From Microbacterium sp. UFMG61 (GTDB taxonomy: Bacteria; Actinomycetota; Actinomycetes; Actinomycetales; Microbacteriaceae), in NCBI RefSeq assembly GCF_015354505.1, contig NZ_JACAFP010000005.1, positions 62,001 through 126,000 of the forward strand: a stretch of 64,000 nt of DNA. The letters are read 5' to 3'. This document shows positions 63,653 to 64,000 of this stretch, piece by piece. The notes under the pieces were generated by a model. It was not told the origin of the DNA, searched no databases, and saw nothing but the letters and a program-made list of their open reading frames with translations. Position 1 is the first letter of the stretch; the number at the start of each line of letters is the position of its first letter. The position numbers and the translations under genes were made by a program.

Positions 63653-64000
63653 TTACGGGATCTGACGTTCCTGCCAGACCGTCGGGTAGCCGGGAAGGTT
63701 CTCCCCGCCGAACTTCGCGTAGTGCCCGTCGGGCATGCCGTCGTTCGCCTCGAGGTAGTCGTCGAGCTCTGCCTCGGTGATCGGCTTCTGCGGCAGCACC
63801 CACTCCTTCGGGACCTCCTCGCCGGCGAAGATCATCTGCGCGGCGAGCAGCGGCGTGCGCCACTGGAAGTTCGAGTACACCGGCGCGAGACCCGTGAGAC
63901 CCGTGTCCTTCCACTTCCGCAGGAAGCTCATCTCGTCCTCGCCGGTCATCACCGGGTAGTCCGCCCCGGCGTCCTCGAACGCCTCGATCGCCGCGACGGC
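63653..64000 (-). CDS. sugar ABC transporter substrate-binding protein (C-terminal end only)
   Basis: The last 115 residues of a minus-strand gene that begins beyond the window. VMTGEDEMSFLRKWKDTGLTG, YSNFQWRTPLLAAQMIFAGEEVPKEWVLPQ and GGENLPGYPTVW resemble the C-terminal lobe of type-1 (ribose/inositol-type) binding proteins. Its position before two isomerase/epimerase genes suggests a sugar or inositol uptake-and-catabolism operon reaching to the right. Confidence 0.75.
   Translation of the reverse strand, partial: AVAAIEAFEDAGADYPVMTGEDEMSFLRKWKDTGLTGLAPVYSNFQWRTPLLAAQMIFAGEEVPKEWVLPQKPITEAELDDYLEANDGMPDGHYAKFGGENLPGYPTVWQERQIP

Overview
The window looks like a chromosomal piece of a high-GC Gram-positive actinobacterium of the Microbacterium type (family Microbacteriaceae). 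This is inferred from the very GC-rich codon use, many GTG starts, ATGA start/stop overlaps, a DUF222/HNH (13E12-type) gene, and the gene order ispE, rsmA, tatD, metG ... rsmI, protein O-mannosyltransferase, which is the actinobacterial order I recall from Mycobacterium tuberculosis Rv1011-Rv1002c. No rRNA, tRNA, CRISPR array, transposase or phage gene was seen.

Layout, left to right. 1-4.3 kb: truncated Na+/H+ antiporter, ABC-F ATPase with a 17-bp stop-codon repeat at its end, and a hydrolase / phosphotransferase-like pair. 4.3-7.9 kb: a DUF222-HNH nuclease gene behind a LexA-like palindrome, then two paralogous lipoproteins and a PKD-like secreted protein, closed by a strong bidirectional terminator. 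8-13.2 kb: ChvE/GguAB-type monosaccharide importer and its LacI regulator, which share one operator sequence. 13.3-20 kb: conserved housekeeping block (ispE, rsmA, tatD, metG) interrupted by an aldo/keto reductase and an MFS gene. 20-30.3 kb: sulfite-oxidase-like membrane protein, an oligopeptide-type importer with a GH1 beta-glucosidase, a MarR/VOC pair with twin operators, and a second LacI regulator. 30.3-33.4 kb: rsmI and the divergent mannosyltransferase. 33.4-44.5 kb: amino-acid permease, a small gene broken by an 8-bp duplication, DUF255 protein, FMN reductase, aldo/keto reductase, membrane acyltransferase, HrpA helicase, quinone oxidoreductase. 44.5-47.1 kb: a compact type VII secretion toxin operon. 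47.2-59.3 kb: a flavin-monooxygenase / carboxymuconolactone-decarboxylase-fold / ABC-importer locus joined to metY and two more flavin monooxygenases, which reads as scavenging of an organic (perhaps sulfur-containing) compound. 59.4-64 kb: Gfo/Idh/MocA oxidoreductase, NYN-domain RNase-like protein, a Dabb protein, two sugar isomerase/epimerase proteins and the end of a sugar-binding protein.

The most unusual element is the toxin operon at 44.7-47.1 kb. The C-terminal nuclease domain of the toxin has a second, separate 72-residue copy that aligns without gaps over 70 residues (38 identical by hand count) but has lost all three predicted catalytic residues (D, E, K). After it comes a 15-codon scar whose end matches the end of the putative immunity protein. 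All these reading frames are chained by start/stop overlaps. A second pattern spans the window: at 16 gene starts a TANNNT motif sits 6-7 bases before ATG/GTG, which suggests widespread leaderless transcription.
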